From Entamoeba invadens IP1 (Eukaryota; Evosea; Mastigamoebida; Endamoebidae): 25,212 bases of DNA. The translations under genes were made by a program, and so were the position numbers. Below, piece by piece: positions 1 to 10,289 of the stretch. The notes beneath the pieces are model-generated. The model had not been told where the DNA came from, did not search any database, and saw nothing but the letters and a program-made list of their open reading frames with translations. The stretch spans positions 28,902 to 54,113 of the forward strand of contig NW_004191834.1 of the NCBI RefSeq assembly GCF_000330505.1. The letters run 5' to 3'. Numbering within the stretch: position 1 is the stretch's first letter; each line of letters begins with the position of its first letter.

Positions 1-517
1 TTAAGAATTTAATAATTTTTAATAGCTTCATCTCTACTTTTGGGATTAATTTATTCAAACAAAGTTATTAAGAAACAAAATCATAAACTGTAAAATTGAA
101 TCAAGTTTGAAAAAAATAAATAAAAAAACCCAAAACTTTGAATTTTTTTGTTTTTGTCAAAAATCAAAATTATGATCAAAAATGCATTTTTTGTCAAATT
201 TTGTAAAAATAGTTTTTAAAGTAAACTGTAAAAAAAACAAATATTATTAATCCTAAATAAATGGTGTTTTCAATTTTTTACACAACAAAGTTATCAACAC
301 ATTAAAACGTTTAAATTAATATATAACGAATATACTTAATTGTTAATATATATAATAGTTAAATATTATTTCAAATTGTATAATGACTGTTAATGACATT
401 GTTATTCTTAAATATTGATTAAAACTTATGTGTTATTGATGTAACATTTTGTTAAAACGAAGAAAAGTCAAATATAATCAATTGTTAATAATTTCATTGT
501 CTAACTTCGTTAATATA
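1..517. other. AT-rich intergenic sequence, no gene seen
   Basis: The stretch is almost entirely A/T with poly-A and poly-T runs and no open frame longer than chance. I see no tRNA, conserved motif or transposon end before position 518. Confidence 0.7.
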
Positions 518-542
518 AACTGTTTTTCAAAAGTCGGTACTG
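518..542 (+). repeat. Left terminal inverted repeat of the 993-bp element
   Basis: This 25-bp end pairs with 1486-1510 with one mismatch. It is preceded by TA. Confidence 0.85.
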
Positions 543-1485
543 TCATATTTTTAGAACTTCCTAAAGTCCCGTTTTTTATTTTTGTTTTTTCCTAAAAAAA
601 ATCGAAAGTACCGACTTTATTTTGAAAAAAATACCAATCCCGTTCAATTATTTTCGTACATATTCGGGAAAATATCGGAATATTAGCCATCTTTTTCCAA
701 AAAACCCGATCCCGTTATTTGATTTGGCCACAACTCGATACTTCACAACATATACACAGCATTGTTGGCCTAAAAGCACAACAATGAACACATTAGTAAA
801 TTGTGATGGTGTTGTTTGTATCGAGTTTTAACTAAATATAACTATCGTTAAAAAATATTTTCAATTAAAAACAAACATGTGGTTATCTTCTCCGAATAAA
901 AGAATAATGAAATAAAGAGTTCCAAAAACACCAAAAATTACAGCAAATGTTTAATAATTTTGACAGGCATAAGTCAAAATTGTCAAAGGGCAACACTAGA
1001 AAAATAATACAAAATAACAATATTGTTTTGTTATTGGATATTTTAAAAAAGATGTTCTCACTGAAATGCTCAAAAAGAATGTCGACTTTTTAAAACACAA
1101 CAAAGATAAGTTATCAAATCATTTTGTTATTTTTATTGTTTTTGTGACAACACTACTAAGCATACTAATCTTCGAACTAAGCTTTTGTTTTGTGAATATT
1201 TCATTAATTATTAAAATGTTGATAATGAAAAAATTTGACATTAAGTTTATTTGCTTTTGTACTAAAATGCACTTTTGGGATAATTTGTGTGTTTTTATGA
1301 AACAAAAATCCCGTTATTTCGAATTTTATATGGAATTTTTTAATGCTTAAAAATTCTTCAAGTAAAAAAATATTTTTTGAAGACCGTTTTTCTCTTTTTT
1401 ACTTGGAAAAAAATAAGCGAATTTATTACAAAAAAACGATTCCCAAAAATAATAAACAAAATAAATGCAAAAAATCGGGACACCT

Positions 1486-1510
1486 CAATACCGACTTTTG
1501 AAAAACAGTT
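1486..1510 (-). repeat. Right terminal inverted repeat of the 993-bp element
   Basis: This is the reverse complement of 518-542 with one mismatch. It is followed by TA. Confidence 0.85.
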
Positions 1511-4500
1511 TACATAATGTTAATTTTAAAACTTATTGTTGATAATTACATGTTAATGAGATATTATATACATTTAAAAATTGTTTTTTATTAATATTGC
1601 AACATACAAAAGTAAACACACGTATTTTGACAACATCACTACATTTGTGATTGATTGAAATAAAAAGGTGTATTTATTATTTTTTTAAATAATTTATAAA
1701 CAACAATTTAATAATAGTTGTTTTTTGCTACTCTTTTGTTTTAAAAAACAGCCTAAAAACGTAATAACTATCAACTGTGTAAACATGTAATTTCAAATTA
1801 AATCTTTAAATAATAACATAAAAATAAAAATATCACATTTTACAGCATTTTTATCTTTTGACTTAAAGCTCAAAAATACATGCGCATGAGATATTAAGAT
1901 CTTTTGTGACGTAGTCTAAGTTTTAATAGTTATGAAATTTTAATTGAATCAAAAAAACAAAAATTGTTAATTCTTTCATTGAGTTATGAAACCTGAATAT
2001 GTAAATCCATATGATATAGCTTGTTTATCCATTTTTTGTGTTGAAATAATTTTATTTTGTGGGTAAGTCATATATTTGAATGATCATAAAAATAATGAGA
2101 ATCATATACTTTTAAACAAATTTTTATATAATTTAATGTTGATATTGAATATTCAAATTGAAAACAACAACTCAAATATAAATGAATAATTTCAATTAAT
2201 GAATTATTGGTCTTCACTCCTAAAATTCAGATCATAATAATTAGATATTTTGCCCAAATCATAAAGAAAAACCAAAAAATGTATTGAAGTTGGCGAACAT
2301 CTTTGCTCTGTTATAAACAAAGAGCCTTAAAAATAATATTCAAAAATTAATGTTGAATAAATGTCGACATATTAAAAAGTTATATTGAATAAAGAATAAT
2401 ATGTTTTCAATTTATTTGTTTTTGTATCATGTCATGTTTAACAATTGTTTTAAAGTTTTAAATGTAATATAAGATAAAATGTATAAATTGTAATGCGATG
2501 GTGATTTTAATTATTGATTGTAAATTGTTTGCCTGAACAACATTATATTTTTTTATGAATTAATTAATTAATTAAACTTGAGGCTATGATGTATAATATA
2601 CAAGTTGTAAATAAATCTACAATCTATATTTAAAGTTTATTTGGTACCTTTTAGATTATTAAAATATTTTGGGAAGTTGTTCAAAACTATTTCCCAATTG
2701 TTTATTTTTTGCGTTTTTCTTATTGTGATGTTTAAAAAAAATATTGTTATTTATTTGTCCCTTAGATAACATTAAAATACTGCCCTTTTATTTAAACTTT
2801 AGATAATTTGTTTAATCATAAAAAATACCAATTATTTGTTTTGGATAATACAAACATTTTTGTTTATTAATTTATTATTTTTTGTTAAACTACTTTTTGG
2901 TTCAAAATTTTTAGTTCTTTCATTTTTATATTGTTGTATACACGTTTTCAGTTAATAATATAATAGACAATGTCGATGTAATAAGTTTCAAAAGTGCGAT
3001 TTCGGTAAATCTATCTTATACGGCTCCCATTAATTTTTTCCTAATTGTTGTCTTATATAAAAAGAAAAAAGCAACTTGATAAAACCCTTTTCACGATATT
3101 TTCAATAATAATTACGTCTTTTTTCAGGAAAAAAATCAGTTAAAAATCAGTTAAATAACTGCGAAGCACTACCTTTTTTATTATATTTATAATTCAACAT
3201 TATTATTGTTATTTTTTCCATACAACAAAAAGATTATTTTTATATTAATTATTATAATAATTATACTAATAAAATAACTAATAAATTTTATATAACTCAA
3301 AAAATATTTTAATAAATAAAATATGAAAAGCTTTTAAAAACAAATGGTTTATATAATTAACATTATTCTTGACAAATTTAATTATAATTTATACCCAAAA
3401 TTTTGACTATAAATATATTTATATATAAAAGATTAAAAATAACATTATTCATTTGACCAAATAAAAATAATTTTACACAGCATGTCACAATTAAACATAT
3501 TTAGAATATTATAAAACTTATAAACAAGTTTAATTTACACTGACAAATATAACTTTAAAAAAATTCTATTATAATGTTTGTCAAGTAACAGTTGGTACAT
3601 CTAACCAACAACAATTATAGTACTTCAAGATCAATAATATTAATTGATTATTATAATGAATCACGGATTTGAGTAATTGGTTAAAAATATATTTTTATCA
3701 ACTATTTTTGTTACTTCATATTTCCAAATTATAAAAAATTTACTTGTTGATGAATATATTATCTAAAATCCATAAAATCAATGTTGGTTTTTTATTTTTA
3801 TAACAATTGAAATGTCAAATTTGTTCTATTTTGAAAAAAAATATACAAGGGTTATAATTATATTGTTTATTATTAAACAATAATTTTAAACTAACAAACT
3901 ACTTTTTCAAATAAACAAGAAACAGACTTTAAAATTAATTTAATTTTATTCACAACCAAATACGAAACTAAATATTTAGTTTTCATTATATCAATAATTG
4001 TAATTGTCATAAACCAAAATAATGGGGTTTAGTATCATTATGTGTTTTATTGAGAAAATTGTTAATTTATTTTAACACCAATTAATTAACAGTAGTTCGA
4101 CTTTAAAAGTAAAATATTTTTTTATTATAACACATTTTTATATTCAAACTCTTTAAAATAATATTTGTGTGTTTTATTGGTGCTATAAAATTCCTTATAT
4201 TAAACCTCTCTAATAAATAAAGAACAAGAACAAAAATATATTATCAATTTTTTATATTTTTTAAACTTTGTTGTTGAAAAAGTTAAACAAATTTCTCCTT
4301 CAATGGTAAAACATTGTGTTATATTTGTTTAAAATAAAACAAACAAAATTGAACAATATACAACCACATTATTCAAAACTTTCATTGTAGTTTGTTTGTA
4401 TTTAAATTTATATTATTATTGAAACCCAAAAAACAAGAACATCAACCTAAAACAGTGACAATAAAACCAATTAAAATATACTAAAAACAATAACATAATA

Positions 4501-4791
4501 TTATTGTCAAGTTGTGTTGTTAAATAAACTACTGCAATTACTATTAAAAAAGATATCACTATAAATATTTTCTTACACTATAAAATATATTAACACGTAT
4601 TTCAATCTTTATAATATTTAATTTTTGTTTATAATATTCAATTAAAAATGATGAGTATTTCTAAAAACTTTAAAAATTGATTTATTACAAAAACAATTTG
4701 CTTTTTGATTTAGTTTAACAATTGAAGTAAAAATAATAATTATTTAAAATAAGTGACTAAAACTTTATAATGTTGTTTTTTTTATTAAAAA
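1511..4791. other. 3.3-kb AT-rich intergenic sequence, no gene seen
   Basis: The stretch is strongly AT-rich with no open frame of convincing composition. A slightly less AT-rich patch lies near 2970-3180 but shows stops in all frames I checked. A perfect palindrome CATGCGCATG sits at 1879-1888. No RNA gene or transposon end is recognised. Confidence 0.6.
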
Positions 4792-4874
4792 GGCCCCGTA
4801 GCACAGTCGGTAGTGCATCGTACTTATAGAATAGAGATATGCGAGGGTCGCGGGTTCGATCCCCGCCGGGACCA
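4792..4874 (+). tRNA. tRNA-Ile (anticodon UAU) with 10-nt intron
   Basis: A full cloverleaf can be drawn. The acceptor stem is 4792-4798 with 4867-4873 and discriminator A4874. The D stem is GCAC/GTGC, the anticodon stem TCGTA (4818-4822) with TGCGA, and the T arm GCGGG-TTCGATC-CCCGC. The anticodon TAT lies at 4825-4827. An extra 10 nt (about 4829-4838) sits one base 3' of the anticodon, the canonical tRNA intron position; eukaryotic tRNA-Ile(UAU) genes commonly carry such introns. Without it the tRNA is 73 nt. The third acceptor pair is C4794 against A4871, a mismatch. T5 at 4875-4879 is a pol III terminator. Confidence 0.93.
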
Positions 4875-5195
4875 TTTTTAATCATTGATATATTAATCTG
4901 TTGAAAACCTCAATTCAAAATTCCCTCAACATTTAAGTATAAACAGATAAATAAGAATTATCCTGAACAAATATGATATAAAAGCAGGTCAATATGAAAT
5001 AATATTTGAGATATAAAAAACTAAAATGGTGAATTGATTAATAAAAATGTCCATTATTTTTGTTTGTAATTATTTAAAACTCGATTATAACTAATTGTGT
5101 ATCGAGTATCACACAAAATAATCCATTGATTTTGCTTTATCATTGATTCAAAAAATGTGAGATAAAGCGTCGTTATTAAATTTTAAATATAAGAA

Positions 5196-5266
5196 GCATT
5201 TGTGGTCTAAGGGCAGAATTCCACCCTTCCAAGGTGGAGATCCGGGTTCGAGTCCCGGCAAATGCA
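5196..5266 (+). tRNA. tRNA-Gly (anticodon UCC)
   Basis: A 71-nt cloverleaf with a perfect 7-bp acceptor stem GCATTTG/CAAATGC and discriminator A. The anticodon stem is CCACC/GGTGG around the loop CTTCCAA, giving anticodon TCC. The T arm is CCGGG-TTCGAGT-CCCGG. It lies 321 bp downstream of tRNA-Ile and converges with tRNA-Ser with a 57-bp gap. Only short T runs follow immediately, the first T4 being near 5287. Confidence 0.95.
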
Positions 5267-5323
5267 CTTTATTATTATTCAAAATGTCTTTTATTAACGA
5301 GAATTGGATAATTACAATAAAAA

Positions 5324-5405
5324 CGACAACGGCAGGATTTGAACCTACGCCTCAAATGAGAAATGATTTCGAGTCATACGCCTTGGACCACTCGGCCACG
5401 TTGTC
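5324..5405 (-). tRNA. tRNA-Ser (anticodon CGA)
   Basis: A type II cloverleaf of 82 nt on the minus strand. The acceptor stem is GACAACG/CGTTGTC with discriminator G, as usual for eukaryotic tRNA-Ser. The anticodon loop CTCGAAA has anticodon CGA (plus positions 5369-5371). The long variable arm is a CTC/GAG hairpin, and the T arm carries GGTTCAAATCC. The outermost anticodon-stem pair looks mismatched (T-T). T5 follows directly on the minus strand as terminator. No intron is seen. Confidence 0.93.
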
Positions 5406-5793
5406 TCCTTGATATTTGTTTTTTTAGTTATTTATAATATTTTATTTTCATTAATCATAGACTTTTTGGTAATCAAAGTTGAATAATCAAAAAATGTGAT
5501 TAAATTGTTTTTCAATTTTTATTTAAATTTGAATGATTTTTTTGTTATTAGGTTTCGAGTAGCACCATAAAGTTTAATTTAAATTAGACAAAACCAATTC
5601 CAGTAAAACAAATGTTTTCAATATATTCCAATAAAAAATAAAATAATTGTAAAATGATTTTAACCATAAAATTAATAAACAGATTGAACTATATTCATTA
5701 TTCGACCCCTTAAAAAATAAAACAATAAACTAATTCAGAATTTTTCTTTTCTTGTGAAAACAGAACATTAAAAAACAACTTTTATAAAGATAA
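5406..5793. other. AT-rich spacer, nothing recognised
   Basis: Between the tRNA cluster and the Cys-rich gene fragment I see no open frame, RNA or repeat apart from a 13-bp echo (TCAAAAAATGTGA at 5148-5160 and near 5488-5500). Confidence 0.6.
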
Positions 5794-6402
5794 TACAAAA
5801 AGTGCAACTTTGAACCCGATTTTCAGACTTTTAGAACTAAGTTTGAGTGTTTGTTTTGTTTTGATGTATTTTATTTAAACAACAAAGAAGTAAATTTTGT
5901 ATGAAATAAAAATGTTAAGTATAATTATACAAGTCAGCTACTGAATGCATTCTATATGCAAATGACAATTTTCAAATAAATAATACTTTCAAAATGTTTG
6001 TACAAGAGTACATTTATAAAAATGATGTGCAATTAACGCAAAAAAATTAAAAAATAATTGAAATGAATAAATCAAGTGCCTTGTTTACAAAAATGGAGTT
6101 TCAATAATTGAAGACAAAAAAATCAAATGTTTAAAATGATAACAATTTTATTGTTGACACGACGTGAAAATGTATTGGTAATTTCAAAGTGTGTACGAAT
6201 GAAACTGATTGCCAAGGGTGTTTTCCACTAAAGAAGTATAAAAACAATAAAATATGTTAATATATGTAAAGTTAAATTGCACGATGTTCAAAACAATAAA
6301 AAATTGACAAATACAAAAAATGAAGACTTGTTTATCACGCTAAACGAATGTTTTATTATTTGTTTAATGTTTTACAAAATAAATGCTATTTACAAAAAGT
6401 AA
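5794..6402 (+). pseudogene. Decayed Cys-rich ectodomain fragment of a TMK-like gene
   Basis: Short reading segments in shifting frames resemble the CxxC-rich ectodomain of Entamoeba transmembrane kinases. From 5803 one frame reads CNFEPDF then FECLFCFDVFYLNNKE before a stop near 5900. A second frame from about 5935 reads TECILYANDNFQINNTF, where two expected Cys have become Tyr and Phe. Near 6190-6246 another reads VCTNETDCQGCFPLKKYK, the C-x5-C-x2-C spacing seen in the better-preserved copy at 14272-15290. A 47-codon open stretch continues from about 6256 to 6402 with weak similarity. Nonsense codons and frameshifts separate all the pieces, so this is a relic. Family assignment is by Cys spacing and motif style only. 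Confidence 0.55.
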
Positions 6403-6769
6403 AAAAACACAAAAAAACAAAACCAAAAAACCTTTCATTAATACTTAATTTGTATAAAAAATATTATATTAAAACTTTGTTGATGCTCTAATATTTGTTT
6501 CAATAATTGACTTTCAAGTTACTTTTTTGTTGATATTGTTTTAAAAATCTTTGTTCAACATCAACAAAGTTAACAACACTTATATTAATTAAACTGTAGT
6601 TAAAGAAGTAACTTTGTAAATTAATAATTTGTATGTACAGATAATTATTGAATTTAATCTATTTAAATTGATATAGTGTTTATTATTTAACTCATCATAA
6701 TAATTATATCAGTAAAAAGTTGTTATATTTTTTTATTAGTTATGTAATAAAATTGTTATAGTATTAATA

Positions 6770-6937
6770 AATATTGCCAAATTTGGTAGTGTCGAGCAAG
6801 TAATACAACAGTTGTCGGAGCTATATACAACAAGCGCTTCAGTTACACAAGATGCTCAAGTTGATCCTTTTTGTGAAAATGTTGAACATTTTAAATTTGA
6901 AAAAATAAATTTAAAAAACTTGAAGTTGCTTAAATAG
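6770..6937 (+). pseudogene. Probable C-terminal kinase tail fragment
   Basis: A frame closing at TAG 6935-6937 reads FGSVEQVIQQLSELYTTS followed by a polar tail ending NLKNLKLLK. The codon composition is clearly less AT-biased than its surroundings, so it was probably coding. The pattern S-V-E-x-V-x-x-x-L resembles subdomain XI at the C-terminal end of protein kinase domains, and the position downstream of a Cys-rich TMK-like fragment on the same strand fits a TMK carboxyl end. The intervening membrane span and kinase body are absent from the 370-bp gap. Alternatively it is the last exon of an unrelated gene: a TTATAG trinucleotide context just upstream could be a 3' splice site. Confidence 0.4.
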
Positions 6938-7382
6938 AACACGGTTAAATATAAAGTGAAACACACAATTTTTCATCTGTCTGAATGTTATAACGTTGTA
7001 ATTGACAATTTATCATATCGTAAATTTTTGTTATAATTACTGTTTACTTGTTATTTTTAATATTTTTTTTTGCTTCTACTAACTCAACATTCTCGTGTTT
7101 GTATTTAACAACACATAAATTCAATTATCGTATTTGATCAACCACAACAATTGTGAAATAATCATAATAATAAAAAGTTTATTTAGAACATTTTTAATGT
7201 TTGTTTGTTGAACATTTAAAACGAAAATAGATACTTCGACAAACTTTATTGATTATTGTAAGAAAGAAAACCTTTTAAACATCAGTTTACGCAATTGTTA
7301 CTGGTTTGGAAAACACTTCAAATAATGACAATGATAAGTTGATTGAGATACACGACATCAAAATATCACATCTTGATGATAA
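6938..7382. other. AT-rich spacer with no clear gene
   Basis: No sustained coding frame or RNA structure is seen. Composition becomes slightly less AT-rich after about 7200, approaching the unidentified coding relic downstream. Confidence 0.5.
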
Positions 7383-8146
7383 ATGAAAATAGAAACACGA
7401 CCAATTGAAGAATCATTTAATATAATTGTCCAAACAAATAATAACAAAGTCAATAAAATATTCAAATCAAAAAACAACAATTCTAAGAGAAAACATGAAA
7501 AAGAAATAATGAAACGAGAACACATCACATTTAAAGAGTAAAACAGTTTTAAAAAGTCAACAGATATGAAGATTGTGAGTGTTGTGTTTGAATCGGGCGA
7601 AGACAATTTTTAACAAGGTATTTCTGTGTTTGATGCAAAAATAAAAACAATTTGTGCTTTTTTCGAGAGAAGACACAAATCACAACAAGTTTGGTGGTAT
7701 GTACTCGAGAAATATCAATACCATTGACCATTGGCTCGACAGTGGCAGTTCTTATACTTTTCACTTGTGAAAAGTGGCACTTCAAATCCAAAGAGATTGA
7801 GAAGCGTGGAAATTATAACAATTATTATTTTTATTTACATCATTAAAACAGTTCATATCTCTTTGGATTTGGTAATGGTCATTATATAGCAGTGTACAAG
7901 AAACGTACTGATGAAAACAATTGCAACCTATCCACTTACACCGCCAAACAGAAAGAGTTGATTGATAATTACAATTTCTCACAAAGAGTGTTGTTGTCTA
8001 CAACTTATTTGCCTTATTTGTTGTTTTGTGTTTTGTGTGAATTTCAAACATTTGTAACATGTAAATTACAAAAGAGACAATATTGTATCTTTGCCAAACA
8101 TTTTTTATTGCTTTGCTTTGTATATTCTTTTTGTAATAAAATATAA
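7383..8146 (+). pseudogene. Unidentified decayed coding sequence
   Basis: GC content and amino-acid make-up suggest former coding sequence. One + frame from 7383 reads a charged segment including KRKHEKEIMKREHITFKE, then after stops at about 7540 and 7612 reads SVFDAKIKTICAFFERRHKS. Another + frame holds IPLTIGSTVAVLILFTCE (about 7710-7770) and FGNGHYIAVYKKRTDENNCN (about 7860-7925). At least two in-frame stops and a frame change break it. Minus-strand frames across 7549-7982 are also open, so even the strand is not certain. I do not recognise a family. A TMK juxtamembrane relic was considered because of the flanking copies, but the diagnostic motifs are missing. Confidence 0.3.
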
Positions 8147-8363
8147 AAAATCTTCATTCTATCTTGTGAATTCTATTTGTTAAATAGGAAATAATATACT
8201 CTAAGAATAATCAAACTAGAACAGTCTAATTATTTTTATTTATTTCAATATAAATAAACAGTCAAAGGCTTCGATTTGTTGTGAATAAGTGATTTTTTAT
8301 AAATTCTTATTAATATTAAAATATTTTTTATTAATTTGCTCATTATATCATATAGAAAAAACC

Positions 8364-8501
8364 ATGGGAGAGCATCTTTTAAACCAGGGAATACACAATA
8401 TTACACGTTGCATAAGAACGCGAAAGGGGGCGAAAATGGTTGACGAAGACAACTACCCCGAGTCATGCGAACCAGCCTATCATAAACGTGGTGAGTCATA
8501 A
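8364..8501 (+). CDS. Small 45-aa ORF in a GC-richer island, related to 22094-22192
   Basis: From the first ATG (8364) to TAA (8499-8501) an ORF encodes 45 residues, starting MGEHLLNQGIHN and ending in MVDEDNYPESCEPAYHKRGES-like sequence. It is close to half G+C in a surrounding that is near 20 percent, so it is under or was recently under selection, or was acquired. The stretch from the internal ATG at 8436 resembles a second ORF on the minus strand at 22094-22159 (MVDKEDCSERCNP). A TATATAG just upstream of the ATG could be a 3' splice site, making this an exon instead of a whole gene. A structured RNA is the other possibility. Function unknown. Confidence 0.4.
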   Translation: MGEHLLNQGIHNITRCIRTRKGAKMVDEDNYPESCEPAYHKRGES

Positions 8502-8712
8502 TTGAATTCTTAATAAGTATCAAATAGAAAAAATAAGAAATCTATTTTAAGAAGTGGTGATGGTAATGCAAATTATATATTAAATTCAAAATATACTTTT
8601 CTCTTTATATATAGATAAGACTAATAAATCAATCTAAATCCACTTTTTGATAATATTCTTACATGTATTCATTCCCTTTGTTTGTAATTTGCAATTATGA
8701 CAATTACATAAT

Positions 8713-9440
8713 TTAAATGTTAATAATAGAAACAGATTTTTGAACCAAAAACAACCACAAAATAACATGAAAAACGATCATCAAGACATATACCAAAGCT
8801 ACTGCATTAATTCTCAATGATTCACTTTTGTTCATACCAACCTTACATCCAGTGTCGCCTTGTTTGCATGGCGTATTGTATGTGTTTTCAGAAATAATAA
8901 ATTTTCTTGACAATTATCTCATTTTTTGTTGTGCACATCTTTCAATTTGCCATTGAACTTATCACATTTTTTTTGTTAACAAGAAAAAATCCATCTTACA
9001 TTTTAACACAGTTCATTGTTCTTCCTTCCTCTTACATTTTTGGTGTTACAAACTCTTGACAAACAGTCAAATTAATGAACACTTTGCATTTCTTGAACAA
9101 TTTCTCCGCACCAACTTTTAAATGCGTTTCTTTACAACTGTCTTTCACACACTTTTGGTGGCTTCAATAATCAAAGCATCGTCTTTGCGAACAGTTAACT
9201 TGTTTTTTTGAACATCTTGTCATTTTCAATACGAGAGGTACACACTTTTTTCCTTTGAAAACACACTTCTGGACAATCTTTTTGTAAATCTGGTTTGAAA
9301 TTATCAGTTGTTTGTACAATTACATTCAGTTGATGATTTGAAATTTCCACTGCCATCAATTGTATTACATGCAGAACACGTTTATTCATTAGATAAAAAG
9401 AATCCGTCAAAACAAGACAAACACTTTGAGTTTGCCTTGT
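8713..9440 (-). pseudogene. Decayed Cys-rich type I membrane/surface protein gene
   Basis: Reading on the minus strand from 9440, one frame gives CLSCFDGFFLSNE, a stop, then TCSACNTIDG and ECNCTNN. A second frame gives KDCPEVCFQRKKVCTSRIEN (ending at 9195), a third VKDSCKETHLKVGAEKLFKK near 9110-9170, and the last (8913-8713) NTPCKQGDTGCKVG followed by a hydrophobic segment AVALVYVLMIVFHVILWLFL and a short tail. This is the order expected for a Cys-rich ectodomain with a C-terminal membrane anchor and no kinase, as in Entamoeba surface lectin-type or other Cys-rich proteins. Multiple frameshifts and stops make it a pseudogene. The upstream end is cut where the mariner relic begins. The exact family is not established. 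Confidence 0.55.
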
Positions 9441-9590
9441 TTTTGTTATGGACAATGCTTCAGTTCACTTAGCAGAAATAACTACCAAAGCAGATGCCAA
9501 GGGGTGTAAGGTCTTATTTAACGCTCCGTACTCTCCAGAATGTAATCCAATAGAGATGATTTTTGGGATATGAAAAATGAGTTTTGGCAA
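9440..9590 (+). pseudogene. 3' fragment of a Tc1/mariner (DDE) transposase
   Basis: The frame from 9442 reads FVMDNASVH (catalytic Asp codon at 9451), then NAPYSPECNPIEMIF with the third acidic residue Glu at codon 9553. The DNxxxH block and the PYSPxxNPIE block are hallmark motifs of the DDE-type mariner/Tc1 superfamily catalytic core. There are 33 residues between Asp and Glu. A one-base deletion in the T run after MIF turns the expected FWDMKNEFW into FGI-stop. The first catalytic Asp and the DNA-binding half are missing: upstream sequence belongs to the minus-strand Cys-rich relic. It is therefore a truncated, dead copy. Confidence 0.8.
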
Positions 9591-9832
9591 ACTTAATATT
9601 TAACATGCTAAATATGCTTACTAATATGTGTTTGTAATTATTTAATTTTAAAATGGGTTTAATCAAAATAAATACTGGATGTTTTTTTATCTGTTGGTTT
9701 CAAAAGAAAAGATATAATCATTATCAAACAAAATTACACATTTATGAGACTTATTTTTTAGCATTTTGATATTATTTTGAAACATTACTTCGTTTTAAAA
9801 CACTTTTGTTTTTTATCGGGACAAAATACGAA
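9591..9832. other. AT-rich spacer, possible mariner 3' end
   Basis: No gene. The motif TCGGGACA at 9816-9823 followed by AATAC resembles the sub-terminal sequence of the 993-bp element (TCGGGACA at 1475-1482 followed by CAATAC), so this may be the decayed right end of the mariner copy. Confidence 0.35.
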
Positions 9833-10140
9833 GAATCTTTTTTAAACCCGACCCGGCACATCTACATTTTATTTTTTTTAATAATTTATTAATAAAATAT
9901 ACCACAAAAAAGTAAAATTGATTACAATTATTAAAATATTTTTATTAATGATAATGGTTCTATTTTTTTCATTTTTTGTTGAAAAAAAAGAAAAAGTAAG
10001 AAAAAATAATGTGATGTTTATAAGACATGATATTTATAATTTTAAGTATAAATTTATATATTGTTATAATTCATTTGTAGTTAAAATATAATAAATATGT
10101 TATTCACACAAATTGATAAACACAACTGTTTATTCTGTTA
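9833..10140 (+). repeat. Left terminal inverted repeat of the MULE
   Basis: Matches the reverse complement of 12494-12799 through most of its length, with scattered mismatches (for example CC against TT near 9851). The inner limit is the shared ATTCTGTTA. Confidence 0.88.
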
Positions 10141-10289
10141 CTACTTTAGATAATTAATTTCAATAAACCAATTGTTATAAAAATATGAATATCTAATAAA
10201 CAAATAACATAAAACTGTGAATTAATAATTTTTTGTTTCGTTTTTTAATTTATATTTTTAATTAACAAAATTGATAAAATACGAATTAA

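Larger units (their letters stand above)
518..1510. mobile_element. 993-bp non-autonomous Tc1/mariner-like element
   Basis: The left end AACTGTTTTTCAAAAGTCGG (from 518) recurs in inverse orientation at the right end (ending 1510). The terminal inverted repeats, 518-542 and 1486-1510, match at 24 of 25 positions. The element is flanked on both sides by TA (516-517 and 1511-1512), the usual target duplication of Tc1/mariner transposons. A CCCG-containing motif also recurs inside both ends (GTCCCG near 567, CGGGAC near 1477). The interior has two AT-driven open frames (about 622-831 and 1066-1350) without recognisable transposase motifs, so I treat it as non-autonomous. A mariner-type transposase relic at 9440-9590 is a possible relative of its source. 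Assignment to the superfamily rests on the TA flanks only. Confidence 0.8.

Noticed and set aside
622..1350. Two ORFs of 69 and 94 codons inside the 993-bp element
   Set aside because: The first starts at TTG, both are dominated by residues of AT-rich codons, and neither shows transposase motifs.
5200..5412. 70-codon ORF over the tRNA-Gly and tRNA-Ser genes
   Set aside because: It is the accidental translation of two convincing tRNA genes.
8289..8363. N-terminal extension and signal peptide for the 8.4-kb mini-ORF
   Set aside because: The extension begins at GTG, and its hydrophobic look is what AT-rich DNA yields by chance. The first ATG is at 8364.
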